Source of the DNA: Cochliopodium minus
Taxonomy: Eukaryota; Discosea; Himatismenida; Cochliopodiidae
DNA length: 13,295 nucleotides
Reading direction: 5' to 3'
Assembly (NCBI GenBank): GCA_024220525.1
Contig: JAMYWO010000029.1
Location: 143,206-156,500, forward strand
This document shows positions 1-9,344 of this stretch, in pieces. A program made the position numbers and the translations under genes. Below the pieces are notes generated by a model. The model saw nothing but the letters and a program-made list of their open reading frames with translations, did no database searches and was not told the DNA's origin. Position 1 is the first letter of the stretch. Each line of letters begins with the position of its first letter.

Positions 1-178
1 ATAAAAATAAAAATAAAAATAAAAATAAAAATAAAAATAAAAATAAAAATAAAAAAAAATAAAAATAAAAATAAAAATAAAAATAAAATAAAAATAAAAT
101 GAAATTAAAAAAATAAAAATAAAAAATAAAAAATAAAAATAAATAAAATAAAAAATAAAAATAAAAATAAAAAAAGAT
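1..178. repeat. A-rich simple repeat, mainly (TAAAAA)n
   Basis: The left edge is almost pure repeats of T followed by five A, with slips to four, six or more A. It lies inside the intron that follows the last visible Roco exon on the minus strand, where it reads as T-rich sequence. No coding exon can be seen in it. It is a simple-sequence tract likely to vary in length between strains and to be hard to assemble. Confidence 0.85.
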
Positions 179-253
179 AGAAGAGAAAACCAAAATTAAA
201 AATTAAAAATCAAAAAATTAAATTAAAAAAAAACTTTTTTGGTTTATTTTTAC
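1..253 (-). other. Start of a Roco intron, continuing off the left edge
   Basis: On the minus strand the exon ending at 254 is followed by the donor GTAAAA, whose GT is the complement of AC at 252-253. The rest of this stretch is A/T repeat with no acceptor leading into an open frame. The intron is therefore at least 253 bases long and runs out of the window. The remaining COR residues, and any kinase domain, would lie beyond it. Confidence 0.75.
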
Positions 254-3200
254 CAAATAGATTTAGGAACGAAATTTTTCTCTAACAGTGTCAAGAGGAG
301 AGTATTTCTAATGAGATTAGTAGATCTGTCGTCCAAATGGTAAATCCTTGCAAACTCTCTTTTGTTCTCTGCATAAGGAGGCCAATGTACGTTCATATTT
401 ACGGGTGCAACAGAAGGCAATAAGCATGGAACAATCAAAAGGTCTTTTTTTTTTAACAAAAAATTTCTTTTAAAATTTAAACTGTTTTATTATATTTTAT
501 TTTTTACTTTTATTTATTATTTTTTATTTTCTGTTGACGCATTATTTTTATTTTTTATTTTTTATATTTTGTTTATTTTTTATTTTTTATTTTACCTTGA
601 TTTTTAATATAATTTCCCAAATGAAAAGAAGTGAATAATTCTATGAGGTGAGTAATTAAAGTGTTGGGAACTTGGGGATCTTTCCAGATAGTAGCCAGCG
701 TTTCTTTCGAATAAACACCCCTCGTTGTCTCATGCAAAGACAATGGAGAAAATATAATTGTCATATAATTGCTAAAATAAAAAATTAAATCAAAAAAAAA
801 TCAAAACAAAATTAAAATTATAAAATTTTTAAAATAAATATTAAAATGAAAAATCAATGTGAATAATAAAATGAAAAAAAATAACAAAATCAAATGAAGT
901 AAATTAAGTATAAATTCAAAAAATGATTTTTAAAAAAAAATGATAAATGAATAAACAAAATGAGTATAAATGAAACAAAATTACTAATCTAATATGAAAA
1001 CAGATTTTTCGTAGTTTTTAGGATTGGATACAAATACATTTCCAAGAAATCTCATTTCAGTTATCAAACGATCTTTGACAGTTTTGGATTGATCACTCTC
1101 TAATACAAGGTCGTTGAACTCTTCCCATGAGATGACTGGAGGGAAAATTGTTTGTTTGAGAATTTTCACTTTAGATTCACAAACAGGCAGATATGAAGAA
1201 AGTCCTTGGTGAATGTATGGCATAAAATCAATAATATTATACAATCTTAAAAAAAAAAAAAATATAATTTAGAAAAAATTTATTTTGAAATAAAAATTTT
1301 TAAACAATTAAAAAAAGAAAAAAATAAAAAAATTATTTTTAAAAAAAACATAAATTATCAAAAAAGTTAAAATAAAGAAAATAAAAACGTTGAGTAATTA
1401 ATTTAAAAATTAAAAAAAAAGGGTTTACGTCTCCATAAATTCAGTGCACAACTTCCCAGTTACAGGAGATAAATAGAGTTTATGATTGATGTTCATATGT
1501 TCACATGCTTTCTCTACTTTGACGGTGGCTACTCTCAAGTCGTTTTGAGAAATGGTGTCAATTTTGGTGAAGACAATCACTATTTCCGCCGCCTCGACTA
1601 CTTTTCTAATCGAAAGAAACAATGACTTGTAATAATTCACCGAAATTTTTTTGTTGGGGTCTATGATAATACAATAAACTGCTCTTGGACTTGCAAAAAG
1701 ACTGTAAATTTGCTTATGATAAAATTAGATTAAAAATTAAATAAAGAGTAAGTTTAAACTAAATTATTGAATTAAATTAAAAATTAAATTAAAAATAAAC
1801 AAAATATATTTTAAAACATATTAAAACTTTAAATGTTTACATTAAAAAAAATATAAACTTACATCGTTTTTAAAATCCCAAATATTTATATCTAATGGAT
1901 TTTTCCCCATTTTCTCGATCGTACCATTACAAATGCTCAAACCTGGCTCCGATTCTTTGATGTTGTTGAAATACATTGTGTTGTACTTCAAAAAAGCCTT
2001 TCTCCTCTGGTAGTTCGTGTTTGCTCTCACAGACAAATAATTTGCTATAGTTGTTTTACCACACCCACTTTCCCCCATTAAAAATACCTTAAATAAAGAA
2101 ATGTCAAATTTAAAATTTTTTTTGATAATTTATAAATCCATTTTTTAAATTTTAATAGTTCTCTTTTATTTTTGTTTTATCCGTTTGATTAGTTTTTATT
2201 TATTTTTTGTTTTTAAATTTTTTTAAAAAATTTTATTTTTTACGTTTATTGTCCTTCTTATTTTTCCTTCTTCAAGAGATGCTTTCAACTTTTCCATCAA
2301 CTTTTTGCTGTCAACATCTATCTGTATTTCACTCGATTTATCCGTCGAATTCTTCTCGAAATTGATTTCTTTGATGTTCTGGAGGCAACCAATGGTATCA
2401 GGCCAATAGGTGATGCAGTTCATCGAAAGATCAAGGACTTCCAATTGTTTCAAGAATAGGATGGCTTCGGAGAATTCTATCAAATTGTTATCTTGGAGAT
2501 GGAGATACCTCAATTTGGTGAGGAATCTTAATTCAGGTGGCAGATATTGGATATTATTGCAGGAAAAATCAAGATAAAATAAATTCTTCAGATTTTGGAT
2601 ATCTGAGGGGATCTCCTTCAGATTGCAACAGCTTAATGTCAATTGGGTCAAATTCATATTCCATATCCCTTTGGGATATGATGATGGGAGGGATCTATAG
2701 TAGAGGGTGAGCTCATTCCTCAGCCCTATCGAGCAATCATACAATTGCTTATTTTGCTTGAGAAGATAGGTCACTGCCACATTGGTAGAATTGTTATGGT
2801 AGGTATAGAAATGTTTGTATCCTTGGAAATCCCATTTCTCTTCTCCATTTGTCACATCCAATATCTGTATGTATTGATTACATCTCAATACATCAAATAA
2901 ATCTTTCTGTATATCCTTCTTCAAATAACAATCCTTGATCACTATTATATTCAATTCTGAATTATCTGTCCTTTGCAAATATTGAAGGAAATTTTCAATC
3001 CCATTTAATTTTACTTTCTCCAAGTGGAATTCTTTGATTGACTTATTCTTATTGAATAGTGAGATGAAAAATGGTACTATCTCTTGATAATCTGATTGTG
3101 AAAATTTTAATTTTTTTATGCAGCAATCTTCACTAAATAAAAAATCTTCCACAGCTTGCTTTATATATGTTCCAAATTTTGTTATATGAAGATAATCCTT

Positions 3201-3500
3201 TGTATATTTGTTTCTGATCAAATCTTGTACTACTATTATTGAATCTTGGGGTGGACCTATATCGGTTGAACACAAATCTTCATCGCCATCATTTGATTCT
3301 AATGATTTCCTCCTCTAATATTATATTTTGTTGAATATTTATTTCAATTATAAATTATAAATTTTTTATAAAATGTTGATTTTTTTGATCTTCATTTTTA
3401 AAACTCTTACAGATTTTTTATCAATTTTTTTGAACATCTCAAAGAATGTTGATTTCTTTGATGTTGTTCTTGTTAACTTTATCTTTTTTGGTTTTTCCAT
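254..3500 (-). CDS. Roco-family protein (LRR-Roc-COR), partial at 3' end
   Basis: Roco proteins are large signalling proteins in which leucine-rich repeats precede a Ras-like Roc GTPase and its COR dimerisation domain. The seven minus-strand exons are 3500-3411, 3314-2244, 2087-1863, 1712-1429, 1245-985, 771-596 and 443-254. All phases agree, giving 765 residues before the edge. The start is the ATG at 3500, with an in-frame TGA two codons upstream. Residues 1-50 are basic, then polar and acidic. RI-like leucine repeats lie at about 98-190 and four canonical LRRs at about 252-352. The Roc domain begins near 385, with P-loop GESGCGKT (392-399), the G3 region WDFKND (457-462) and G4 TKID (511-514). 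COR runs from about 560, with LIVPCLLP near 705. The G3 region lacks the usual Gly-Gln. A kinase domain is common in this family but would lie off the window. The family call is firm; the biological role is unknown. Confidence 0.9.
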
Positions 3501-3805
3501 CTTTCAAAGGAAAATATTTGTTTTCTATTTTTTTTTTTTTGTGATATTGAAAATGAGGCAAAGAAATTGAATGATCAAACTGAGTATAAATCAATCGTTT
3601 TTGGGAATCATAATTCACTTAAAAATTTTTTAATTTTATTTATTAAAATATATTTTAACTGAAAAAAATAAAAAAAAGAATTTTCTTATGATTAGTAAAT
3701 CATTGAAGAGTTTGAATTGAAGTGGATTGAATTTCATATTTTTATCAACCAAATTATTTATTTTGAATTTAGAAAGGTGGACAAAAAAAACATTTTATAA
3801 AAAAA
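3501..3805. promoter_or_regulatory. Divergent intergenic region, Roco versus metallo-beta-lactamase
   Basis: About 305 bases separate the start codons of two genes transcribed away from each other, so both promoters and both 5' untranslated regions should lie here. The sequence is A+T-rich with long T and A runs, for example a 15-base T run ending at 3540. A possible TATA-like stretch lies near 3645-3657, but it cannot be told from background. A GTAAATC at about 3696 and a TTTAG near 3767-3771 could bound an intron in the untranslated leader of the plus-strand gene; this is only a possibility. Confidence 0.5.
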
Positions 3806-5163
3806 ATGCAAAAAGGTAAAATAACTGATGATGTTGAAGTATATTGTTTCCCAGATTTAGAATTGACTAAAACCGCAACTTATGTGGTTGTTTGGTAATA
3901 CATCCTAAATAAAATATCAAAAATATTTCTATTATTTATATTTCAGTCCAAAGAAAAAGAAGTGTTGTATTATAGATGCAGTATGGGATTTCGATTACTA
4001 TTCTTGTAGATTCAGCACAAAAATAATTGACAAAATGGTCGAATTCATAAATGAAAACAAATATCAATTAGAATACATTTTGGAAACACATGTCCAGTAA
4101 AAAAATATCCTTCAAATCATTAATTCATGAAAAATTAATTATTTTATAATAGTGCTGATCATATTTCTGGTATGAATGTTCTTAAAGAAAAACTGGGAGG
4201 TAAAATAGCTGTTGGAAGTGGAATAACAGCCGTCCAAAAACATTGGAAAAAGGTATATAACCTGGATATAAAAGACGATGGATCCCAATTCGACCAATTA
4301 TTGAAAGAAGGAGATGAATTGTATGTTGGAGGTAAATATTAAAATCGGGATCATTAAATTTTTACATATTCAAAAAATATAAATACATATAGATGTAAAG
4401 ATCATTGTATGGGAAACAACGTAAATTCATCTCATTTTTATCAAATAAAAAATTTCTCAAATTTTACTTTATAATAAAAAGAGGACATACACCAGATAGT
4501 ATATCGTTTTATATCCCAAATAGATGCATCATTGTTGGAGGTAAAAAAAATTTAAAATTTTTAACAGAATATATCGAAATTTCATTTATTCTTCTAAAGA
4601 TACTGTTTTCCAGCCTGGTAAATTAATAAAATAATTATTAATTTTTAATTTATTTTTAATTTATTTTTAATTTTTTATATTAATTAGATTGCACGACTGC
4701 TCGTTGTGATTTTCCATCAGGTTCACCTATTGCTTTATATAAAAGTGTACAAAGGATATTATCACTTGATGACAGTATAATAGTTTATGTTGGACATGAT
4801 TATCCAAGTAAATATCATTTTTTTTTTCGATTTGTATTTCTATAATTCAAAACTTTATTAAAGAAGGTGAAAGAGGATTCCAATTTCTATCAACAGTGAA
4901 ACAACAAAAAGAAGAAAATCCACATTGTAAAATTAATGAGGAAGAATTTGTCAAAACAAGAACAGAAAGGGGTAAGATCATTAGTTTCATATCTTTTTTT
5001 TAAAATTTATTACCACCTAAATCAATTAATAGACAAAACTTTAGGTCCTCCTAATCTCCTTTTTCCTTCAGTCCAAATAAATATTAATGCAGGGAAGCTA
5101 CCTGAGCAAGAAGGAAACAATATATCATTCCTCAAAATTCCAATCAACTTTTACAAAAAATAG
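3806..5163 (+). CDS. Metallo-beta-lactamase-fold hydrolase, Blh/persulfide dioxygenase-like
   Basis: The nine exons are 3806-3894, 3947-4096, 4153-4331, 4393-4420, 4482-4540, 4600-4617, 4688-4807, 4864-4971 and 5033-5163. Introns are 52-70 bases, all GT-AG with matching phase. The product is 293 residues, close to bacterial Blh-type enzymes. Metal-site motifs are THVHADH (77-83), TGHTPDS (149-155), GDTVF (168-172) and GHDY (210-213). The stretches TTARCDFPSG and RTERDKTLG, and the ending FLKIPIN, match the Blh-like branch rather than glyoxalase II. By family, such enzymes oxidise glutathione persulfide in sulfide detoxification, using one iron ion. Activity here is inferred. There is no signal peptide or mitochondrial presequence, as the fold begins within the first 25 residues, so it is probably cytosolic. 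It shares a divergent upstream region with the Roco gene. The last intron but one has two possible acceptors three bases apart. Confidence 0.93.
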
Positions 5164-5475
5164 AATGGTAGAATATTTAATTTCATTTTTTAAATATTTG
5201 CGCAAATACAGATGGAAAATAAATAATTATTGGAATTGATCTGGATCTTTTTTTTTTAAAGGATTCATATCCTCAAAATAAGATAAGATCCTCTTTTTAT
5301 CAAAGAAATAATTTTAATTTCTATTTTTTTTATTTTTCCCTCTGATTTTCAATGTGGGAATTTCAATTAGCCCTCCTTCCATAATTTGAAGGAAACATTT
5401 CATTTCTATTTTATTTTAAAATTGCCATCTCCTTCTTTAAACCAAATGATCACGCATAATAAAAAAATTAAAAAA
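5164..5475. other. Intergenic region upstream of the RasGAP gene
   Basis: This 312-base gap runs between the stop of the metallo-beta-lactamase gene and the chosen RasGAP start. It must hold the 3' end of the first transcript and the promoter and leader of the second. It is less repetitive than the introns and includes a C- and T-rich patch around 5370-5440. I see no RNA gene or clear promoter motif. The frame of the RasGAP first exon stays open back to about 5386, with one further ATG at 5446, so the leader could in part be coding. Confidence 0.5.
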
Positions 5476-8400
5476 ATGTCGGATGAATCTAATCCAACGA
5501 AAAATGAGATTGAGGAATTAATTGAAGAATTGAAATCAGACGACATTAATATTGATGAAAACACCAATATTACTTCAATTAATTCAAAAGGAGAAAATTT
5601 GGAAAATGATTTAATTGATATTAATGATTCATCAGATGACAGTGATGATGAATTTAAAGATATAAAGAAATTGGCTTTAAATCTGAAAATGGATTCGATT
5701 TCTAATGAGTATAAAGAAAGAAAGAACGATGATTTATCTTGTGAAATGATATTGAGAGTGATGCATCCTCCAAGCTTTGTGACCAAAGAAATCAAACAAA
5801 AAAATAAGACATATAATGCATTTACGGGTAATAATCAAAAATTTTTTTTTTTTGAAAAGATATTCAAAAATAAGACAAAAATATTTTAATTCGATAATAT
5901 TCCTTGTGTATATAGCTAAAGATTTCATCATTTGGTTCAAATATGCATTTGGATTTTCTACTGAAGATTCTATGAAGAAAGGAGAACAATTATTGAAAGA
6001 GGGATGGGTGGGTTGTTTGAATGGAAGCAAAGTATTTGACAAAAAGGGGATGTATTATAAGATATTTGAGAATGATTTGGAGATATTTTTGGGATCAGCC
6101 AAAAAACAAAGGGAGGTGGAAGAGATGCTGTTGAAGCCTGAAAATGATAATGTATTGGCCTCATTGGCACAAGTATTATTCAACAAAGGGAGGGAGGAAT
6201 CGATAATAATGTTGACATTCCTCGAACATAACAATGTTGATTCGAATATCTTGATGAATTTCATAGATACTCGATTAAAAGAGTATATTGATTCAGCATT
6301 AGATCCCACCTATCTCTTTAGGCAAGATGATTACGTCACAAGGATGTTGAACTACTATTCTATGGAGAAGGGACTTCCTTTCCTTAAGAAACTTCTTCGT
6401 CCAATCATCCAAACAATCAATATCCTCCCCATAGGGTTTGAAATAGATCCTAAAAAGATCCACAACAAATTTTATTTGAGAGGAAATTTCGAAAATTTGA
6501 AGGAAATTTGTTTGAATTTACTTCATCTTTTGAGGGTGTTGATTCCACAGATTAACATGTAAAAATTTTAAACTTTTTTTTAAAAAAAAGTTTTTTATTC
6601 CAATTTTATTTTAAATTTTTTTTTTTGAAAAAAACAAATTTCTTATTTAAAAAAAAATTTTTTAAAAGGGAATTTGTAAATATTTGCTCCTTGATTAGAA
6701 AACACGTCTCCGAAAAATTTGGAAACGAAACAGCCACACTAAATGCTCTTTCGGGATTCTTTTTCTTGAGGTTCCTTTGTCCAGTCATTACGTCTCCAGA
6801 TACTAAAGGAGTATCTGAACAAAAACCCTCAGAAGCAGAAAGGAGGGCATATATTTTGGTGGGAAAAGTGATGCAGAGTCTCGCTAACAGAATGAGGTTT
6901 GGTGACAAAGAAATTTACATGCTCCCTTTGAACACTTTCGTCGAGGAGAATGTAAAGTTCATCAACGAAGTTCTCTTGGTAATCTCTGACAAGAAAAAAC
7001 ACAACAGATATCAGAAAAAACTGAATAGGGAGTCCATCCACAACCAAATTTTGAACAAGATTAACAAAGATGTCAAAAAATCGGCTTTTTTTGTTGAAAA
7101 CGTGAACACAGAAGTTTTGGACATCAAAACCAAGTTGCAAGACAGAATCATGACCATTGTGAAATCCAAATCCATTTCGAAAATTTGCGAATTTCTTTAC
7201 CAAAATGCTCGAGAAGTCAAACAGGTTTTGTTCACGCGCAAAAAGAAACTTTCGCCCAAACTCGAGAAAGAAGGGAATGTGAGCAGCGAGCAGGAAATGA
7301 CTCTTTCTGAAGACAGTGAAGCGGAGATGTTGTTGGCCAAGCTGATCAACTTCAAGGAGCTCGAGAATCAGAATAACAACAACAACAACAAACCAAAGAA
7401 CCACATCTCCCTCTCCAACAAAAAATTAGGAGATTTGATCAACAACACAAACAACACAAACAACACAAACAATAACTCCAATAATAACCTCACCGTTAAT
7501 AATGAACATAATAGTTTTAATAACCTTACTGTCAATAACAGTCATCAGATGTTGAGTAATCAGTTGAATGGAGCTCATTTGTTTACTTCGGAGAATAGTT
7601 TGAATGTTCACATTAAAAACAGACACAATTCTAAGAGTGCCAGCAACATTTTTGGCATCAATCAGCTCAACCTTAAGACTCTCATGAAGAACAACGAGAA
7701 GATTGAGAATATGTATGAAGTCAACAAAAATGAAAAACGAAGAAGTTCCAAAAATCTCAAAATTATTTCTAAAAACAACAGGTAAACTCTAAATGAAACA
7801 AATTAATTTTCTTTTTTCTAAATGATAAATTTAAAATAAAATAATTATACAAAATAATGATAAAATTTAAATTTTAAAATAATAAAATAAATTAAAATAA
7901 TAAAATTAATAAAATTAATAAAATAATCAAAATAAAAATTAAAAATAAAATTTAAAATAATAAAATAAGAAAATAAAATTTGATTAAAATAAAATTAATA
8001 AAATAAAATAAAATAATAAAATAAATAAGAAAATAAAATTTGATTAAAATAAAATTTAATAAAATAAAATAAAATTAATCAAAATAAATCAAAATAAAAA
8101 TTAAAAATAAAAATTAATAAAATAAAATAAAATAAATAAAATTTTAAAAAATAAAATTAATAAATTTTTATTTGAATAGTAATGAGAGCAGTAATAATAA
8201 TAGCGGAAGAGAAGATCATACTCCATCACCACCCAGCAGCTCACCACCATCCTATTCACCTCCAAGCAGTTCGCCATCCAACTCCTTCCTCTTAAACACA
8301 CCTCCGAGCCGTCCCGCTCCAATCCCTCCCGAACTAAAACACATCATCGGAGATAATTTAATTGTTTCCAAAAATATCCTCTATGGTTCCATTAAAAGCC

Positions 8401-9191
8401 CGAAGAAACCCAAACGTCCTTTTCGAAGAAGCCATTCTTTCACTAATGAAGTTGAAGTTGTTAAGCAGAACCCTATTTTTCTTCTCAAACAAAAGGAGCG
8501 GGAAAGAGAAAACTCTGAGAAGGAATTTTCCGAAACAACTTCCGACAAAGACAATTCTGACCTTGAATCCAAAGAGAAACCTTTCACTTCCTTTTTTCAT
8601 GATAAATCTTCCAACAATGAAAAAGAAAAAGAAATTTTTGAAAAAGATAAAATATCAGGAAGGACCAGCAGTAGGAAATCTGATAAATCTTCTGCGAGAA
8701 CAAGCAACCGGAAATCTGAAAAGACAATGGATGAAAAAACTTCCGCTCGTAAGGGAGATAAGGAGCATAAGGATGATCTCAATAAATCCAAAACTTTGAT
8801 TTTGGATTCTAGTGAGAATTCTCATGAACTCAACATTGATGGTTTCGAGGAAGTTCTTGATGAATATCCAGAGAAGAAGATGGATTTGTCTCCTAGAACT
8901 CAACGTCCCAAAACTCTCAAAAAGATTAAGAAAACCAAAAAACATTCTATTGTTGAGAAACCTAATGATGATTTAGAAGATGAGATGAATCGGAGATCTT
9001 ATCAGCTTGATGACACTAGTCATGGTCAAACAGATGTCAAAAAAAAGAAATTGAAATTGTTTCGAAGTATTGGCAAATACAAGGGGTTGAAGAAGAAGTT
9101 GGGTTCTGGTGTCAGCTCTTCTAATTCTGGTAATGACAAACTAAGAGAAACCGTAAAATCTGTAAACTTTGGTTCTGGCTTGTTCAAATAA
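5476..9191 (+). CDS. DEP domain-containing Ras GTPase-activating protein
   Basis: RasGAPs switch Ras off by speeding GTP hydrolysis. The exons are 5476-5827, 5916-6558, 6669-7781 and 8180-9191, with phases matching, giving 1039 residues ending in TAA. Residues 1-85 are acidic and disordered. A DEP domain, usually a membrane or GPCR anchor, spans about 90-168 (AFTAKDFIIWF, then KVFDKKGMYYKIF). RasGAP runs from about 195 to 430. YLFR carries the arginine finger R253, GLPFLKKLLRP follows, FFFLRFLCP holds the second conserved arginine R366, and LANRMRFGDKE follows, so catalysis should be intact. The tail of about 490 residues has an Asn-rich tract, a Ser/Pro stretch with an SH3-type motif RPAPIPP (747-753), charged Ser/Lys/Arg repeats, and a basic end. 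The first intron splits DEP and the second splits RasGAP. The start at 5476 has an A-rich context; the in-frame ATG at 5446 would add ten residues. Confidence 0.93.
7372..7545 (+). repeat. Asn-codon repeats in the RasGAP coding sequence
   Basis: Three repeat types lie together in exon 3. A run of six Asn codons (AAT then AAC) is at 7372-7389. A 9-base unit, AACAACACA, occurs three times from 7441 and encodes Asn-Asn-Thr. A pair of diverged copies encoding NNLTVNN lies at 7483-7503 and 7519-7539. Such Asn-rich, length-variable tracts are typical of A+T-rich protists with poly-Asn proteins. They probably form a disordered linker after the catalytic domain. Confidence 0.8.
7782..8179 (+). other. 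Long A-rich intron of the RasGAP gene, with internal repeat
   Basis: This 398-base stretch has a GTAAAC donor at 7782 and a GAATAG acceptor at 8178-8179. It joins AG to T as a Ser codon and keeps the frame. It contains almost no C or G and no open frame worth calling. A 34-base segment at 7963-7996 recurs exactly at 8023-8056, that is with a 60-base period, which points to a local tandem duplication. It is much longer than the other two introns of the gene (88 and 110 bases). Confidence 0.85.
8655..8762 (+). repeat. Degenerate RKSDK-type repeats in the RasGAP tail
   Basis: Residues 862-897 contain three imperfect copies of a Ser/Arg/Lys motif. The copies read GRTSSRKSDK, ARTSNRKSEK and KTSARKGDK, with short spacers. 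They are basic, have Ser or Thr next to Arg, and look like possible phosphorylation sites or a membrane- or nucleic-acid-contacting patch. The function is unknown; the repetition itself is plain in the sequence. Confidence 0.7.
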
Positions 9192-9344
9192 ATTTTAATC
9201 AATTATTTTTTTTTTTTTTTTTTCAAAATTAAAAAAAATTTGTCAAATAGAAAAATAAAAATAAAAAAATTCTTTTTGATTTTTTAAAATTTTTTTTTTA
9301 AATTAAATAAACAAAACACTCCTTTTTTCTTTTTTTTTTTGTTG
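9192..9344. terminator. Intergenic gap between convergent RasGAP and RasGEF genes
   Basis: Only 153 bases separate the RasGAP stop (plus strand) from the RasGEF stop (minus strand), so both transcripts must end here or overlap. An 18-base T run lies at 9206-9223, with further A and T runs after it. An AATAAA overlaps the RasGAP stop codon at 9187-9192, but in DNA this rich in A and T that is weak evidence for a poly(A) signal. The call rests on gene arrangement, not on a recognised terminator. Confidence 0.45.

Noticed and set aside
1-178. CRISPR array, centromere or telomere repeat
   Set aside because: The repeat is a slipping A/T hexamer with no spacers and no telomere-like unit, and it lies within an intron.
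250-2078. Five short separate minus-strand proteins instead of one gene
   Set aside because: Each short frame ends just after a GT donor or begins at an AG acceptor, and the phases join exactly into the Roc and COR domains. They are exons of one Roco gene.
1863-2087. P-loop of an ABC or AAA ATPase
   Set aside because: GESGCGKTT alone could suit several ATPases, but the LRRs before it, the TKID motif and the COR domain after it identify a Roc GTPase.
3373-3570. Plus-strand hydrophobic 65-residue frame
   Set aside because: It lies antisense to the first Roco exon and intron and is Phe-rich low-complexity sequence; the minus strand gives a phased exon with a start codon.
4405-4626. Separate small plus-strand genes at 4405-4626 and 4936-5163
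   Set aside because: These frames read through introns of the metallo-beta-lactamase gene; the spliced model recovers the complete enzyme.
5386-5475. RasGAP start at 5386
   Set aside because: The codon there is TTG, not ATG. The ATG at 5476 has a good A-rich context; the ATG at 5446 remains a possible alternative.
6559-6668. Frameshifted or broken RasGAP (pseudogene)
   Set aside because: The frame change at this point is a 110-base GT-AG intron with matching phase, and the RasGAP domain continues without loss of residues.
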